From assembly GCF_035222375.1 (NCBI RefSeq), contig NW_026946366.1:1054001-1118000 (forward strand): a DNA stretch of 64,000 bases, read 5' to 3'. Shown one piece after another: positions 11,431-23,786 of the stretch (the first letter of the stretch is position 1; every line of letters starts with the position of its first letter). The position numbers and the translations under genes are program-made. The notes beneath the pieces are model-generated. The model was not told where the DNA came from, did not search any database, and saw nothing but the letters and a program-made list of their open reading frames with translations. The DNA comes from Podospora pseudocomata. Lineage: Eukaryota > Ascomycota > Sordariomycetes > Sordariales > Podosporaceae.

Positions 11431-11841
11431 GCCTATTTCCAGTATTGATGACAAGCGCCAGGAACAATTTGGCTTCGTAGTATCGGCGTTTTGATGGTTT
11501 GGCGGCACTAGACCAAGCGATGGACAACAGTGTATCTGTCGGTTTTTCGTCCCGAGAGCTGTGTCCAGCTTTGGGACCGGCTGGTCTTTTCAGCAGGGGA
11601 AAGATGAAATAAAAAGTAAAACCTGCTCATAATTACATGCTGCCTTGTGTTTATTTGCCCAACCATTTTGAACACCTTTGACGCCGCTGCTGTGGTACTA
11701 TCCCAACCCGTGATGTTTGCACGGGCTTTCTCTTTTTCCACCACCAGAAATACAACACAAAAAAAACAGAAAACACTAGATAGTTTTTCCATCACTGAAA
11801 ATGCCTCTTCTTCAACTGTTTGGATGACCCATCCCATGCTC
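11431..11841. other. Convergent 3' flanks of SHP1 and GTR1-like genes
   Basis: Both flanking genes end here. No coding signal beyond shadows of the repeat-rich GTPase tail. Confidence 0.5.
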
Positions 11842-13210
11842 TCACGCTCCTGGGTAATAACTCCCCGCAACAGCCCTATACGCACTCTGCTGTACCGGCC
11901 CCCCGCCCAGAGCAGCCCCAGCGGGAGCAGCAGCAGCGGGAGCAGCAGCAGGGGGAGCAGCAGCAGGGGGAGCAGCAGGGGGAGCAGCAGCAGGGGGAGC
12001 AGCAGGGGGAGCAGCCGCCCCCGGGCCTGGCCCATCCAAAAACCTGAACCACGACCTTGCTGCCGTCACATTCAACTTTGCGCTGTTGAACCTCGCCTCC
12101 CCCGGCGGCATGCACACCAAGATGTACGTGTTGGCGGTAAACTTGGTGACAAACATGCTAAAGTGGCTCCCCATCTTGTACTCAAACTCGGAGAACTGCT
12201 CGGCGTTGCGCGGCGTGCCCGTGAACTTGCTGCAGGTGTGCTTCCACGACTTGAGGATATTCGACATGCGCTCGAAGCGGTCGCCGTAGGGGTTCCTATC
12301 CCCCTCGTGGGAGGCCCACTTTGACACGACAAGAAACGAAGTCCGCTCGAACAGGAGGATCTCGTCGGCTTCGATGGCGACGCCGAGGGAGGCGAGCTGG
12401 GCTTCGATGACGGCCAGGTTCGGGACGAGGTCGTGGATGATGGACGCCCAGGCCTTGTAGAGGGACTGGTCCCAGATGGAAGTTGCAAAGAGCTGCATTT
12501 CTGGTTCGAGGTCGTCGGCTGGGTGGGTAGGGGTGAGGGCGGTTGGGGAGGGGGAGTGTTGGGCGAGGGAGCCTTTTCTGATTATCGCGACTGCCTCCGA
12601 AGTTTTTTTCCGGACGAGGGCGGCTCGTTGGACGAAGACTTCTTCTCTCATTTGGGGGGGGATGAGGTCCATTTTGTGGATAAGGACAAAGATTTGGGCT
12701 TCGCGGGAGTATTGGACCAGTGCCGAGATGATGTTGACGTAGGTTGCGAGGTCGCGCTCTACGTCTCGGGATTCAATGTCGAAGATGTAGATGAGGACGC
12801 CGACGTTGGAGAAGACGTGGGCGCGCTGCTGGGAAAGGTAGTTTTCCATAAAGGCTTCTTGTCCACCGCAGTCCCAGAGGTTGAGGGTGAGGTTACCGAG
12901 GAATTTGACGTGGGAGAGGTCAATGTCTATTGTTGCGCCTCTATTTTTGGGTCAGTAATTCATGTTTTGGGTGAGAGTGACAGGGGGGGAAGAGAACATA
13001 CAATCGGCGGGTATCGCGGGCGAGGTAATTGGAGAAGATGATGCTTCTCATACTGGATTTTCCGGAGCCGCTTTTGCCCATGAGGAGGACCTTTTGCTTC
13101 TTGACTTTTTTGAGCTGAGTTTGTGTTTTTGGAATTCCCCCTCCCCCTGATGAGCCATCTGTCACCCCCGCGGTGCCACCGCTCTCTGTTGTCGTCTCCA
13201 GGCCTGACAT
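11842..13210 (-). CDS. GTR1: Rag-family GTPase, Gtr1/RagA type
   Basis: Exons 13002-13210 and 11842-12940 (minus) give 435 residues. The P-loop GKSGSGKS lies at 45-52, the switch region [11 protein letters not shown] near 71-81, WDCGGQE at 92-98 and the HKMD guanine-specificity motif at about 158. The C-terminal half carries the roadblock-type fold ([33 protein letters not shown]). Known role: with its Gtr2/RagC partner it signals amino-acid sufficiency to TORC1 at the vacuole. The final 70 residues are odd: a run of Ala/Pro encoded by a GCT/GCC-rich trinucleotide repeat, ending in [12 protein letters not shown]. The N-terminus is extended by about 35 Gly/Ser/Thr-rich residues before the GTPase fold. 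Start is the first ATG of the open frame. Confidence 0.92.
11911..12015. repeat. AGC/GGG trinucleotide repeat inside the GTPase gene
   Basis: An imperfect array built from AGCAGC(AGC)GGGGGAGC units, encoding Ala and Pro on the minus strand. It lies in the non-conserved C-terminal tail, so copy number could vary between strains without touching the GTPase fold. Confidence 0.8.
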
Positions 13211-14442
13211 TGTGTTTGTTGGGTGTGCTACCTCATGTGTGATATTGGTGTATGGATTGCTGAACAAGTCCAGGCCTGACTAATTGAGATGATGTGAATA
13301 ATTGAAGCGGTCGCGATGAGTGAAGTAGTTGTTGGTGAGAACAGGCATGGATGAGCGGCTGGGTACGGGAGCTGATTGAGGATCCACCTGGGGAGCGGGC
13401 CGACAGGGATCATTGGTGCAACTGAGCTAACTGTAAGGGGTTTGGCGGTGTGGATGAGCGACGGGAGCTTAGCCTCACGTGACGAAATACGTCACTGCTT
13501 ACTTTTGCTTAGCTCACGACGTTGCGATTCTTCAGCCTTCACTTGTCTCATGGGAGCGAACTCGGAGCCTGTATCATATTTGACTCTTTGAGCTAATGTC
13601 AGGTACTCCATGAAAAGGGTGAATGAAATGACCAGCTGTTTTGGATCAGGCAAAGCCACACTCTGGCATCAATCGACCATTCAAGCAGGCAGCTGTCCAG
13701 ATATTGTCCAAGTAGGTTTGTCATGTCTCAACTGTCTTCACCATCTGAATCGTCTTTCGATCTTTTTACGAGAATCTTGATCTACTCACTTCTTGCCTGC
13801 TCGACAAAGCTGGTAGAGTCTAGACCAAGCAGTGTGAACGAGCATTCCAGGTGTTGCCGAGCAACCTGCCCCCTTTGCCCCTTTCATGCCATTCCTTCAA
13901 CTCAGCCTCTTCACTTGGACATGCCAGTTGCCAGGATGGCGAAAATCAAATAGTTTCAAATACAGACCTGGAGTCAAGCTTTCAGTCACCGTGTTGGTTC
14001 CCGTAATATGCATTGCTGTCATTCTGTTTCGACTGGAGTGAGGGGACAGAGCATAAAGGCAACCCAGTCTTGTATGCAATTGATCCTTCCGTTGAACTGA
14101 AGATATTCACCCCGCAACACCGACTTCATTAAAGAGCACTAGCGTTCACGTTATTTGTGTCTCTTGGGTGTCGGCGACTTTGCAGTGAATCACCAGTTCC
14201 ACTAACACGCCGATTCACTCCAACAATTTGGCTCTGTTTGTCTGCCGCAACTATATAAATGATTTCTCATCTTCAACGGCCTCTTCCCTTCCTCTTCCTC
14301 TTACCAGTGTCGATATACGAGCAATATTAATGACTCGACTTCGAACCTAACCAGCAATCTACTCACAAACATTCTCTGGAGATACTCAAACCCACCTCTC
14401 CACACTTTCACCAACGAACATCCACCCTCACCATCAAACACC
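13211..14442. other. Divergent promoter region of GTR1-like and AA11 genes
   Basis: 1.2 kb with no recognisable exon; short ORFs at 13376-13591 and 13723-13953 lack family signals. The last 200 bp are pyrimidine-rich leader for the AA11 gene. Confidence 0.5.
14252..14259 (+). promoter_or_regulatory. Putative TATA box of AA11 gene
   Basis: TATATAAA-like element (CTATATAAAT) about 190 bp before the AA11 start codon, followed by a CT-rich leader. Confidence 0.5.
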
Positions 14443-15780
14443 ATGATGCCCCAGCTCCTCTACCCAGGCCTCACCAGCCTCCTCTTCCTCCTCTTTGTCC
14501 TTCAGATCTCAGCCCACATGATGATCTCCTCACCACCACCCCTCGGCTCATCAAGCAACCCTAACCTCCGCTCTTCCGATATCGATTACAACCTGAAGGA
14601 CCCCCTCTCCCCATCCGGCCTAACCTACCCCTGCGGCCCAAATTTCGACCTCTACTCCCTCTCCCCACAAGGCAACCCCGTCGCAATTTGGGCGGCTGGT
14701 TCCAGCCAATCCTTCACCCTGGACGGCGGCGCCTCCCACAACGGCGGTTCCTGCCAGGCCTCCCTCTCCATCGACGGTGGTAAATCGTTCAAAGTCCTGC
14801 GCAGCTACGAAGGCGGCTGCCCACTTAAAAGGAACTACCAGTTCAGCATCCCAGCTGACGTTCCGGCAACAAAGAAAGCGGTCTTTGCGTGGACCTGGTT
14901 CAACCAGATTGGGAATAGGGAGATGTACATGAACTGCGCCGTTGTCGACATCACACCCGGGTCAGGCGGAAAAGGCGGATGGGCCAAGAAGCCAGAGGTG
15001 TTCAAGGCAAATATTGGGAACGGGTGTACCACGGTCGAGAGATTCGATGTCGAGTTTCCCAACCCGGGGGATGATGTTGCTAGGGGTGGGGAAGGGATTT
15101 TTGCGAGCCCGGTGGGGGATTGTGGGACGGTGAATCGGGGGGCGGACTCAGGTGCGGGAGAAGGCAGTGGTAATATCCAGGGCGGCGGTACCGATAGTGG
15201 AAACGGAGGTGCTAACCAGAACCCAGACTCGCCGCCAGCAGGGGATTCGCCTGGCTCTAGCACAACTGATCCGACTAGGCCATCTCAGCCCAACTCAGGA
15301 GGTAAGTCAACATCTCTCTTCACCATCTCACCACCCCCCGACTCTGTTTCCTACCGTCAAAAGAGTTGAAGCCAACTCTCCCTTTCTTATTCTCTTCTTT
15401 TCTTTCTAGATGATCCAGACTCAAGCTACGTCCCCCCCATCGGCGACTGGAAGCCAGGGAGGGATTTCCCAGAGTGGTTCAACAAGAACTCTGGGATGTC
15501 TATCATAGTCTCTTTTCCTTCGGTCTTAATGGCTTTGACGCTTTCTTTCCTCTTTCATATGTAAGCTTTGATCGGGTAATCTTTTCTTTTCCTCTGTTTG
15601 AGACATCGACTAACACTCTTTCGAAATCTTATTAGCGGTACCTACTACCTCTGCCTGTGGCACAAAAACTGTCACGGCGAAGCCAGAGGGGACAATGGTC
15701 TTCACGCGGACATTCACCGTCACTTGGTGAGGAGATATTGGTGGGACATCAGGTTAGGGCCAGCGAAATTGGACATGTAG
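14443..15780 (+). CDS. AA11-type lytic polysaccharide monooxygenase with membrane-anchored tail
   Basis: Residues 1-24 are a signal peptide ending QISA, so His25 becomes the N-terminal copper-brace residue (HMMISSPPPLG). His99 (GASHNGGSCQASL) is the second brace residue, and Tyr162 in GNREMYMNCAVVDI fits the axial Tyr. These features match AA11, the chitin-active LPMO family. A Gly/Ser/Pro linker follows from about 230. Predicted exons 14443-15301, 15410-15560 and 15636-15780 give 384 residues ending in a hydrophobic helix (IIVSFPSVLMALTLSFLF) and a basic tail of about 50 residues. If the second intron is retained, translation stops just after the helix (at 15562-15564), giving a GPI-signal-like C-terminus instead. 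Expected role: oxidative attack on chitin at or near the cell's own wall. Confidence 0.85.
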
Positions 15781-16017
15781 TTAGGACACAAAATTTGGGA
15801 TGGTTTGGTGGTAATAAATATTGGTATTTCAAAAAGATGAACAATTCTTTTCTCAGAATTGTACTAAACTAAATATTCGTAATTCATAATCATAAAATGC
15901 AAACGCTACGTTACAGTCGTAAGACCCATTCCACCTTCTGACTGTACCCTTTGCGCCCGCAAAACACAAGATCATAAGACGCTCCCATAAACAGCGACAA
16001 TAACCTCTATCAGGAGA

Positions 16018-19000
16018 CTACGCCAACAACCTCTGTGCCTGTCCCTGTCCCTGCCCAGCCATCCCCCCCTCCTGCTTCCACCTCCTCAACTCCTCCAAGT
16101 TAACCTGCCCAATAATATTCCCTCTCTGTGTCCTCAACTCCGTCATCTTCAACTCATGCCTCCCCCTGGCCCCCTCCCCATCAATCTGATTCCTCACTGC
16201 ATACGCATTCAAGTCCGCCTCTCTCTGCCTCTGCCTAAACTCCGCCTCCTGCAACTTCCTCTGACTCTGAAACTGCAACTGTTGATAGTTAAAGTTTTCC
16301 TTCTCCTCCCACCTCTGCCTATGCAAATCCTGCATCTGCGCCAAACTCTTTGCATGTCTCAGCTCCTTGTGCTCTAGCGCGACAGTGTTCTTCTGTCTGC
16401 GCTCTTCAATATGCTGCACATGGGCCCGTTGGCGATGAGCCAAAGACGCACTCCGTTTCTGGTCCGCCATGGCGAGATTATCGTTATGTTTCTGCCATCG
16501 GACCCCCGATTGAACATTCGCCTCACTGATCTTGATCTGCGAGTCGTTCTGATGTCGATCTGCCTTGAGAAAAGTTGCCTGCTGGTGGTTCAAGCTGCGT
16601 TCCTTGCGCCCCTGTTGGGAGTGTTCCTCCCTGTATCGCACGCTGCGGCTGTGCTTTTGCTCCTCAATCTGGGCGTGCACCGTCGCCTTTTCCGTCACCC
16701 GTCTCAGCTCATTACCGTGACTTTCCTCCACACGACGATTGCGCTGCTCCCAGGCTCGTCGCTCCCGCTCATAATCGCGAATCTCTTCTGGGAGGCCAAC
16801 AGCATCAGCTGGCTGCGTCTCTTCGATGGTGGCATAGAACCTGTCCTCAACACCGTGGTCCTGAAGCATTTGTACCAAGGCCGGGGAGCGCGGGCCAAGG
16901 AGGATCCCTTTCATGATGTACATCGTTGGAGAATAGTGATAGATGCCCTCCTGGAACGTATTCTCGTGACTGTTGAGGGTCTTGTAAAGCAGTCGATCGA
17001 GCAGAACTCGCGTGATGGCCTCGTTGTTCTGATTATCCAAGGCAAGGAATATGACAGTTTTGCCGCGCACCTTGAGCAGAGGGCTGGCATCGACAGAGGC
17101 GAGAATGTCAAGACTTTCATCCGCAAGGGCAATGTCATGCGGCATTGTTGCCTTGAGAGCAACCTCGCCCAGTGCAGTTCGGCCGCCATGCTTCGTGGAA
17201 CGATAATTGGCATCGTGACCAGCATCGAGAAGCAACTTCATTGCTTCAGGGCGAAAGTTGCGAGCCGCCTCATGGAGACTCCCGTCATTAACAGAAGGGT
17301 TATGTTGAAGCAGCGTCTTCATCATATCGATGTCCCCTGCGCGAGACGCGAAGAAGAGCGGCGACCGACCAAGGTTATCCTTCACGCTGACCTTGGCCCC
17401 GTAGCTGAGGAGCATCTCCACAACATCAACTCTCCCAGATTTGACAGCCACGAGAAAGGGCGTGGTTTTCGAGACCGGGGTGGTGTATGAAAGATCGGCT
17501 AATTCCGTTAGAATGTCTTTGTTGTCACAAGAGGCGAGATACTTACATCCATGGCAGATGAGAGCCTCAATAACATCTTTGCTAATCACCTCATCCTTTT
17601 GCAACAGTGCCCACATCAGCACAGTGACAGGCTCAACCTCGGCCTGAGCACCCTTTTCTGTGTCACAAACAGCCCAAACAGTAGACTCCAGACGACATCC
17701 AGCCCTCACCAGACGATGGACAATCGCAACTGAGTCTCCATAAGACTTGAGAATGAGAATGATCGGCGGGTGCGGCATGCCGGGAAGGGAATGATTGAAG
17801 TCGGTAGGCAAACCTGGTTGAGCCATGACGTTGAGTATTTGGAGAAGAACAGACTCAGAGTGGTGAGCCATGATGGCGGCAGAAAGAGCCAGTGTTGCGG
17901 AAGTGGCATCGGCTTTTTGCTTCAACAAGTAATCGAGGAGGAGAGGGTCGCCCCTTGATGCCGCCGTGCCAACAGCCTTTCCGTTTTCGCAGTTTACGTC
18001 GGCTCCCGCGGCAAAGAGACTGTCCAGAAATGCCCTTGACAAAGTAGCTTGATCATTGTTACAAGCGAGCTGGTCCACCACGTCCATCATCGCCCTGCTG
18101 GCAATCTGGGGGGAAGCGCCATGTTTCAAAATAATTCTGATAGTGTCGACATGTTCAAACGCAATCCACTGCTTGCCTCGGCTGAGAATAGCGGCAAAGG
18201 CCTGTGTAAAAAGCTCCGGAACCTTCCCAGCGTACCCTGCCAATAAATGCAACAGGTCACGTTCAAGATTACAAGCCGCGTTCTTGATACACACGCCATT
18301 GTCATGAGTTGGCTCTGCCCCAGAGTCAAGTAGCGTTTTAGCGAGTGCCAAATCCGGTTTTGGTTCCAAAACCACATGTTTGAGCGCCATATTGAGATGA
18401 TCAAGCTGAAGCCGACTCATGACCTCACCCAACAACGCCCTCCTATCCGTTCTTGGGGCACGGAGCGCCTCCATGAGTAGCGTGAACAAGGCCTTGTAAC
18501 TGATACCTTGACCTAGAACCAAGTGAAAGGTCTCGGGGCGAAAGCTTCGGATTGCGTAAATAAAGACTTCTCCATTGTTGTAGTTTACCGATGCACGTGT
18601 GAGAAGTAGTTGTATCAACTCCCTGGGCTGATGTTAGTCACGCTTCATCAACAGGGAACTGCTGTCACAACTTACGTATTGCCAAAGTCGTTCTTGAACA
18701 CTTCCACCAACGCTTTCCCACTGGCAACTTCGTCGATAGGGTGGCGAACCAGTAGCTCAACCAGACGGCGTTTCTGATCCTTGTCCTCAGTGCCCATCGC
18801 CCAGCCAAGCGCGGCACCAAGTGCCTCCGGTGATGGCTCTCGGTCCACAATTTGTTCTGCGATGTCCTCACACGAGGATCGTACAGCGACTTGCAAAGCC
18901 TCGCCCTTTCGATGGTTGACATCGGCCTTTCCGTCATACAGGATCAGATTGAATAGACACAGGTCCCTGTCCCTCGCAGCGCTATCGCCACGCTTAGAGT

Positions 19001-20159
19001 CAGAAACCAGACAATGGACAATGCTGATCAGCGCTTCTGCCACACAGAGACCTTGGGCTCCCGCATCAATCAGACGTTCAATAATCCCGTATCGCTCATC
19101 GTTGTCGTTGACTTTCACGGCCTGCGAAACCGCAATCGTAAGACTCTGCGAGGAGGGGTCCAGCCCAAGAAGCATGGCCAAAACGTCCACTTGACCAGTC
19201 CGGATTGTTTCCACCAACGCAAAACCTTCGTACTCTTCGGGGATTCGTCTGTGTCTGATGATGGTTTCCAGGAGCTGAACATCCCGCCGTCTTATGGTCT
19301 CGATTAAGCCGTCCGTGATCAGATGTGTCGTCGCTGGACCAGCCGCACCAGCTGCCAAGCACATTCCTACCATCTCATAGCCAAAGGTGTCGAGGTTGTT
19401 GGTTGCCTTATTGACAGCTGTGTCTAGAGTTCGCGGCGAGGCCTTCACCGGTCCAGAGATCAATGCCGCCACGAGATCTGGTCGAGAATCCTCCACAGCG
19501 CGGATAAGTGCGATACCATCACCATAGTTGACGTCTGCCCAGTGGTTCAGCAAAAGACGTATGACATCGACCGAGCCATTTGCTACCGCCAGTCGAAGTC
19601 CAGTCGACCGGCAGGCCAGGCACGGCAGATGATGTCCCGAGAGGAGAACCTCGATGAGATCCACGTTGTCGCGGAAAACGGCGCCCTGAAAATCATCGTG
19701 TAGGTAAACAGGGCTTGCTCCGTGATTCAACAGTGTACGGATAATCGCCAAGTTGCCCCTGGCTATCGCGTGATGGAGGACACTGTCGAGATTCTGCTGG
19801 TCGGCATGGGCTGCGAGAACATGGACTGTTTCCGGTCGGCATTTGATGGTGGCGCGAAGAAGGATATCACTCCGCTCATTGTTCTGATGTCGTTGAGCAA
19901 TCTTGGTCCATGTGGTTGAGTTTCGGCGGCGGACAAAGTTGACGTCGGCACCAAGGGAGAGCAAAGCCTTGACAACCCCTAGCGACCCATCTGACTCTAC
20001 CACCTCGGTCAAGACCTTGTTGATCTCGCGGTGGCTGAACTCTGTGCCGGCCTGAGATGAAAATCGGTTTCGGAGCCAGCCGAATGTTTGTTCGTCACGG
20101 ATCTGGGCTCGCTGAGCCTGGAGGAGCTGAGTTGCCTGTTTGTTCTCACTACCGGCCAT
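16018..20159 (-). CDS. Large ankyrin-repeat protein with C-terminal coiled coil
   Basis: Exons 18676-20159 and 16018-18622 (minus; 53-nt intron) give 1,362 residues. Residues about 60-1,080 are degenerate ankyrin-type repeats, with units such as VVKALLSLGADVNF, IIRTLLNHGASPVY, VIRLLLNHWADVNY and VVEMLLSYGAKVSVKDNLGRSPLFFASRAGD. The last 250 residues are a charged Gln/Arg/Glu-rich coiled coil (for example QQLQFQSQRKLQEAEFRQRQREAD) ending in a Gly/Gln tail. Fungal relatives often have an N-terminal effector plus NACHT domain before such repeats; none is present or visible upstream, so this may be a stand-alone form. Function not recognised; probably a scaffolding or recognition protein. The start at 20159 is the first ATG of the open frame. 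Confidence 0.8.
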
Positions 20160-21026
20160 TTCTACGGCAGGTGCCAGCTAGTATTGGAGGTGTGAACAGT
20201 TTGGACATGTTAAATTGAACGAGAGACCAAAAGCAGGCGGGAATGAGAGCCGGCGGTGGCACGCGCATAGCTATGTATGGGTTCGTCCATGGTGTCCGAC
20301 AAGCCAACCACGAGGCTCGCGACATGCCGAGAGCTTCTGTTCGACCCGGCAGTGTGGAATGAAGCTGTTCGATATGCAGCACCAGGGGATGTGCCATGCA
20401 AGCGGACGATTGACGTGTCCCAGGTGGAGCGGCAGTGGTGATGTTTGGTTGGCTGCGATGCTTCCCCTACGCGCATTAGCCGCCAGGAACATGAGCTGCG
20501 CCGCACCATCCTGACCAACCAGTTGAACCTCAGTGGGTGATGCACACCTCCTGAAGCAGGCACCTGTCAGCCCAAGCACCACTCAAACCGTCGGGAAGCG
20601 CTGTTGATGTGTTTCAGGTCGTTTATTGAACGTCGAGCTGTCGACGTGTCAAGCCGAGCCCCCCCAAGAGGAGTAAAGGAATACATGACGCTAAATGACG
20701 CGCGAAAAGTCGAGGCTTGCAACGCGCGCATGAAGATCAAATGACAGACATTAGATGCACCGAGGTGAGGCTCTGGAGAAGCTCGATGCTGGCGGGGACA
20801 TGGTTGTGGGGAAAGAAATGATGATGTCACATGTTCAAATCTACCTTCACGAGCACTGCCTGGCTCTATCCTGCTACACACAAACAGCTCCGAAAAGATT
20901 GATTGGATAATGCACGGCACTGCAGCAGCTGCAACGTTCTGTGACTGGAAATGGTAACCATGCACACAACATCCAAGCTCACCACCCCACCACCACTTCG
21001 GCCCCCAACTCGTCGAACAAAGCTGC
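20160..21026. other. Intergenic between ankyrin gene and MFS gene
   Basis: An open frame runs through the minus strand here only because the last MFS intron-exon frame reads on out of phase; it has no family signal. I see no gene. Confidence 0.5.
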
Positions 21027-22895
21027 TTATGTCGTGCTCCTAAGATTCGATCCCTTGGCCAGGAGGGCAGCGCACACAGCCGCGACTGCCACCGCAGTAG
21101 ATGTCGCAAACGAGTATCGAAGGCCTTCAAAGTAGACATGTCGTGCCTTGAGTTGGATGTCGGGCGGCAGGTCTCGGATGGCCGACACCGAATGACGGAT
21201 CTCTTCGACAATCTAGCAATATCACATGTCAGCTCTCTGCATATTCCCCACAGTCCTTCTCTCCTCAAAGTCGCAAAACAGGGGCAAAGTACTCTCCATT
21301 TATCTGGTATCTCGCCCAAAGAATCGGGTAACCGAATGCTGAGCGTGGTTTGGAGGATTGCAGATGTCACTGCCACTCCATAGACTGTTCCTAGCGATCG
21401 GATCAAGTACACCGTCGAGGCTGAAACGGCATGGTCTGTGATTTGCAGTAAGTAACCCAATTCACAGCTTTCAGCGAGGTGACACTTACCGGCATGATCG
21501 AAGGTAGCTAAAGAGGTAAACAGAATGCCTGGGTAAACAATGCCTTGACCCAAATTTGCCGGGAAGATGTACACGTAGTACTTCCAAGCTGAATCCTCAA
21601 AACCGAGTGAGGTCACCAAGGCGTTTCCTATAACCATGAGGAACGCTCCAGTGCGTACCAGAGTGAGGAGCTTGCCCCATCTTGACATGACAACACCGGC
21701 TATCAAGCCGCCAATAGGTGTGGCGAGGGATGGGATGGCGAGCCGAGCACCGGCAGCCGTAGCCGAGTCCAGCAACACAACTTGAAAGAATAGTGGAAGG
21801 TTGAAGAGGTACTGTTGATGACGATGTCAGCAAAACGTTAGGCCTAGGTGTGTCTCGTGGTCATCAACGTACCGCGTAGGCTGACAAACCAACACAGATA
21901 TTGGCAAATTCCACCAGCAAAGGGAATTTGCCCTTGATCAGACGCAGCGGAATGATGGGGATGGCCCGAGTCCTCGATTCCACCACCAGAAACAAGACGA
22001 ATAAAACGGCACTACCCACCAAGGAGGCAATGACCCAGGGACTCCCCCATGGCAGCTCATTCCCCCCAAGACTCAGACCAACAAGCTGAATAGAGATGGC
22101 CAAAACCAGCAGCAGTGCGCCCGAAAAGTCCACCTTGGTCCAGATATCTCGAAACCCCTGACCCAAGTCAAACCCTCCTTCGGGGTTCCTGATTACCAAA
22201 GCACCAACAACAAGAGCAAAAGCAGAGATGGGCACTTGCAGCAAGAAGCACCATCTCCAACCAATACCGTCGGCAATAGTTCCACCAAAAGAAGCACCAC
22301 AAATAGCTCCAAATCCAAACATGCCGTTCTGAAGAGCCTGGTACATACCCCGTTTGCGGAACGGGATCATATCCGAGTTGACAATGGTGGCTTTTCTACA
22401 TGTCAGTCCAACTTCTTCCGTCCCTCAACATTATCCACACGTACCCATAGTCATCAACCCACCACCCCCAAACCCAGTCAAAGCCCTCATACAATTAAGC
22501 AGCACCACATTCCCAGCAATCCCACAACCAAGACATCCCAATGCAAAAGTCACAGTCGAGATGAAGAAACACACGCGGCGGCCAAAGATGTCAGAAACCC
22601 TTCCGTACAACGGCTGGAATGCAGTGCTGGTCAGGAGATACGACGTGGTAAGCCAGGAGGCATTGTTCGCCGCATCAAATTCGGAGCTGATGATGGCGTA
22701 GGTCGCTGCGGTGATGGTGCCGTCGAATCCGTACAGGAAAACATTCGACATGATGGCGACTTGTATCCAGAGGAACCCCCGAGGGGGCGACCATGTTTCT
22801 TCGTCTGGGGCACGAAGGAGGGGTTGGTCGTCTCTGATGCTGTTGAGGAGCTCATGGTCGTCCGTGTCGTGCCTCTCTATATCTGATGACGTCAT
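21027..22895 (-). CDS. MFS transporter, 14-TM DHA2/Vba-Azr1-like
   Basis: Five exons (22445-22895, 21873-22390, 21490-21811, 21293-21435, 21027-21212, minus) join to 539 residues in one frame. Family signals: FLYGFDGTITAATYAIISSEF (helix 1, motif D-type), the loop 2-3 motif GRVSDIFGRR, and motif C-like GFGGGGLMTM. Residues from ATIVNSDMIPFRKRGMYQALQNGMFGFGAICGASFGG continue the conserved core, and about 14 hydrophobic segments are expected. Relatives are drug/toxin exporters and vacuolar basic amino-acid transporters (Vba/Azr1). The start is the ATG at 22895 (MTSSDIERHD); an in-frame ATG at 22997 would add 34 residues. Adjacent to and same strand as the NRPS, so a product exporter or self-resistance pump is plausible. 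Confidence 0.88.
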
Positions 22896-23786
22896 TCTCG
22901 CTGTTGTGATGTCAAGAGGGAAGTAGCCTCTGAGACTGAACAATTCTGTCGCCTTGGAGAGAAAATATTCTGGCGCCGTGATCATGAAAAAGAGCAAGAG
23001 AAGCCAAGATTTTCAAACGCAGCATGGCGATGGTGTGCGAGCAAGGGTAGGGTCAGTTATCTCGATATATGCATACATGCGATAAAGCGATTACAACAAC
23101 CTCCCTTTCCGCTGAGTTGAGTCACGCCGGGAGATACCTGCATTCTAATTGCATTTGGATGCTACCTACATTTATGTGTGGGTGTTCATCGAGATCATGC
23201 CTCATGTAAATAATAATAACTCGCAGCCGGTCTCGGACAAACCCCCACGACCCCCTCTCTCTAACATGCATAACAAGAGGTTCACGGGCATAAAGAGCTG
23301 GATATGGAGAAGTATCTCTTGGTTCAGCACCATGACGGCATCACTCTTTGTCATGAATTGATCGTTGACAGTAGAGCAGGAACTATTAGGTATTCTGACA
23401 CTGGCATCAGAATGGGGCGGTATGGTGCGATTCTCAAAACTTCCTTTTTTGCTAACCTCGTTGGTTGTGGTGGGATACTCTTCGAGCCGGCGCAGCATTG
23501 CTCAACAAACAGCGGTCAGTTGGCCTCCGCATTAGAGGTAGGATCATCGGAGCTCTCCTGCGATTTCACACTCGACAACTAGGACACAATCGCAGATCAA
23601 ATATGTCTGCATTGAAGACGGACTGCCAACACTTCACACACCACCAGCCAAACAAGAAAAGATCGTCGTAAAAGAATGCACTATTCATTGTAACAGGTAA
23701 AAGCAGAAAACCGAAGTCAATATCCAAGGACCAACCAAACCTACGATATACAAATCCAACCTACAACCAGCAAAACATCCTAATCC
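22896..23786. other. Intergenic between MFS promoter and NRPS 3' end
   Basis: No coding exon recognised. It must hold the MFS promoter on the left side and the NRPS 3' UTR on the right. Confidence 0.5.

Noticed and set aside
13376-13953. Small ORFs in the GTR1/AA11 intergenic region
   Set aside because: Short, no domain, no splice-linked extension and no codon-usage resemblance to neighbours.
16411-17490. 359-codon plus-strand frame opposite the ankyrin gene
   Set aside because: Shadow frame; the minus-strand ankyrin reading is continuous and family-like.
20567-21026. C-terminal extension of the MFS1 frame downstream of 21293
   Set aside because: It is a read-through of the last intron into another phase; splicing at 21213-21292 restores the conserved IVEEIRHSVSAIRDLP segment and an earlier stop.
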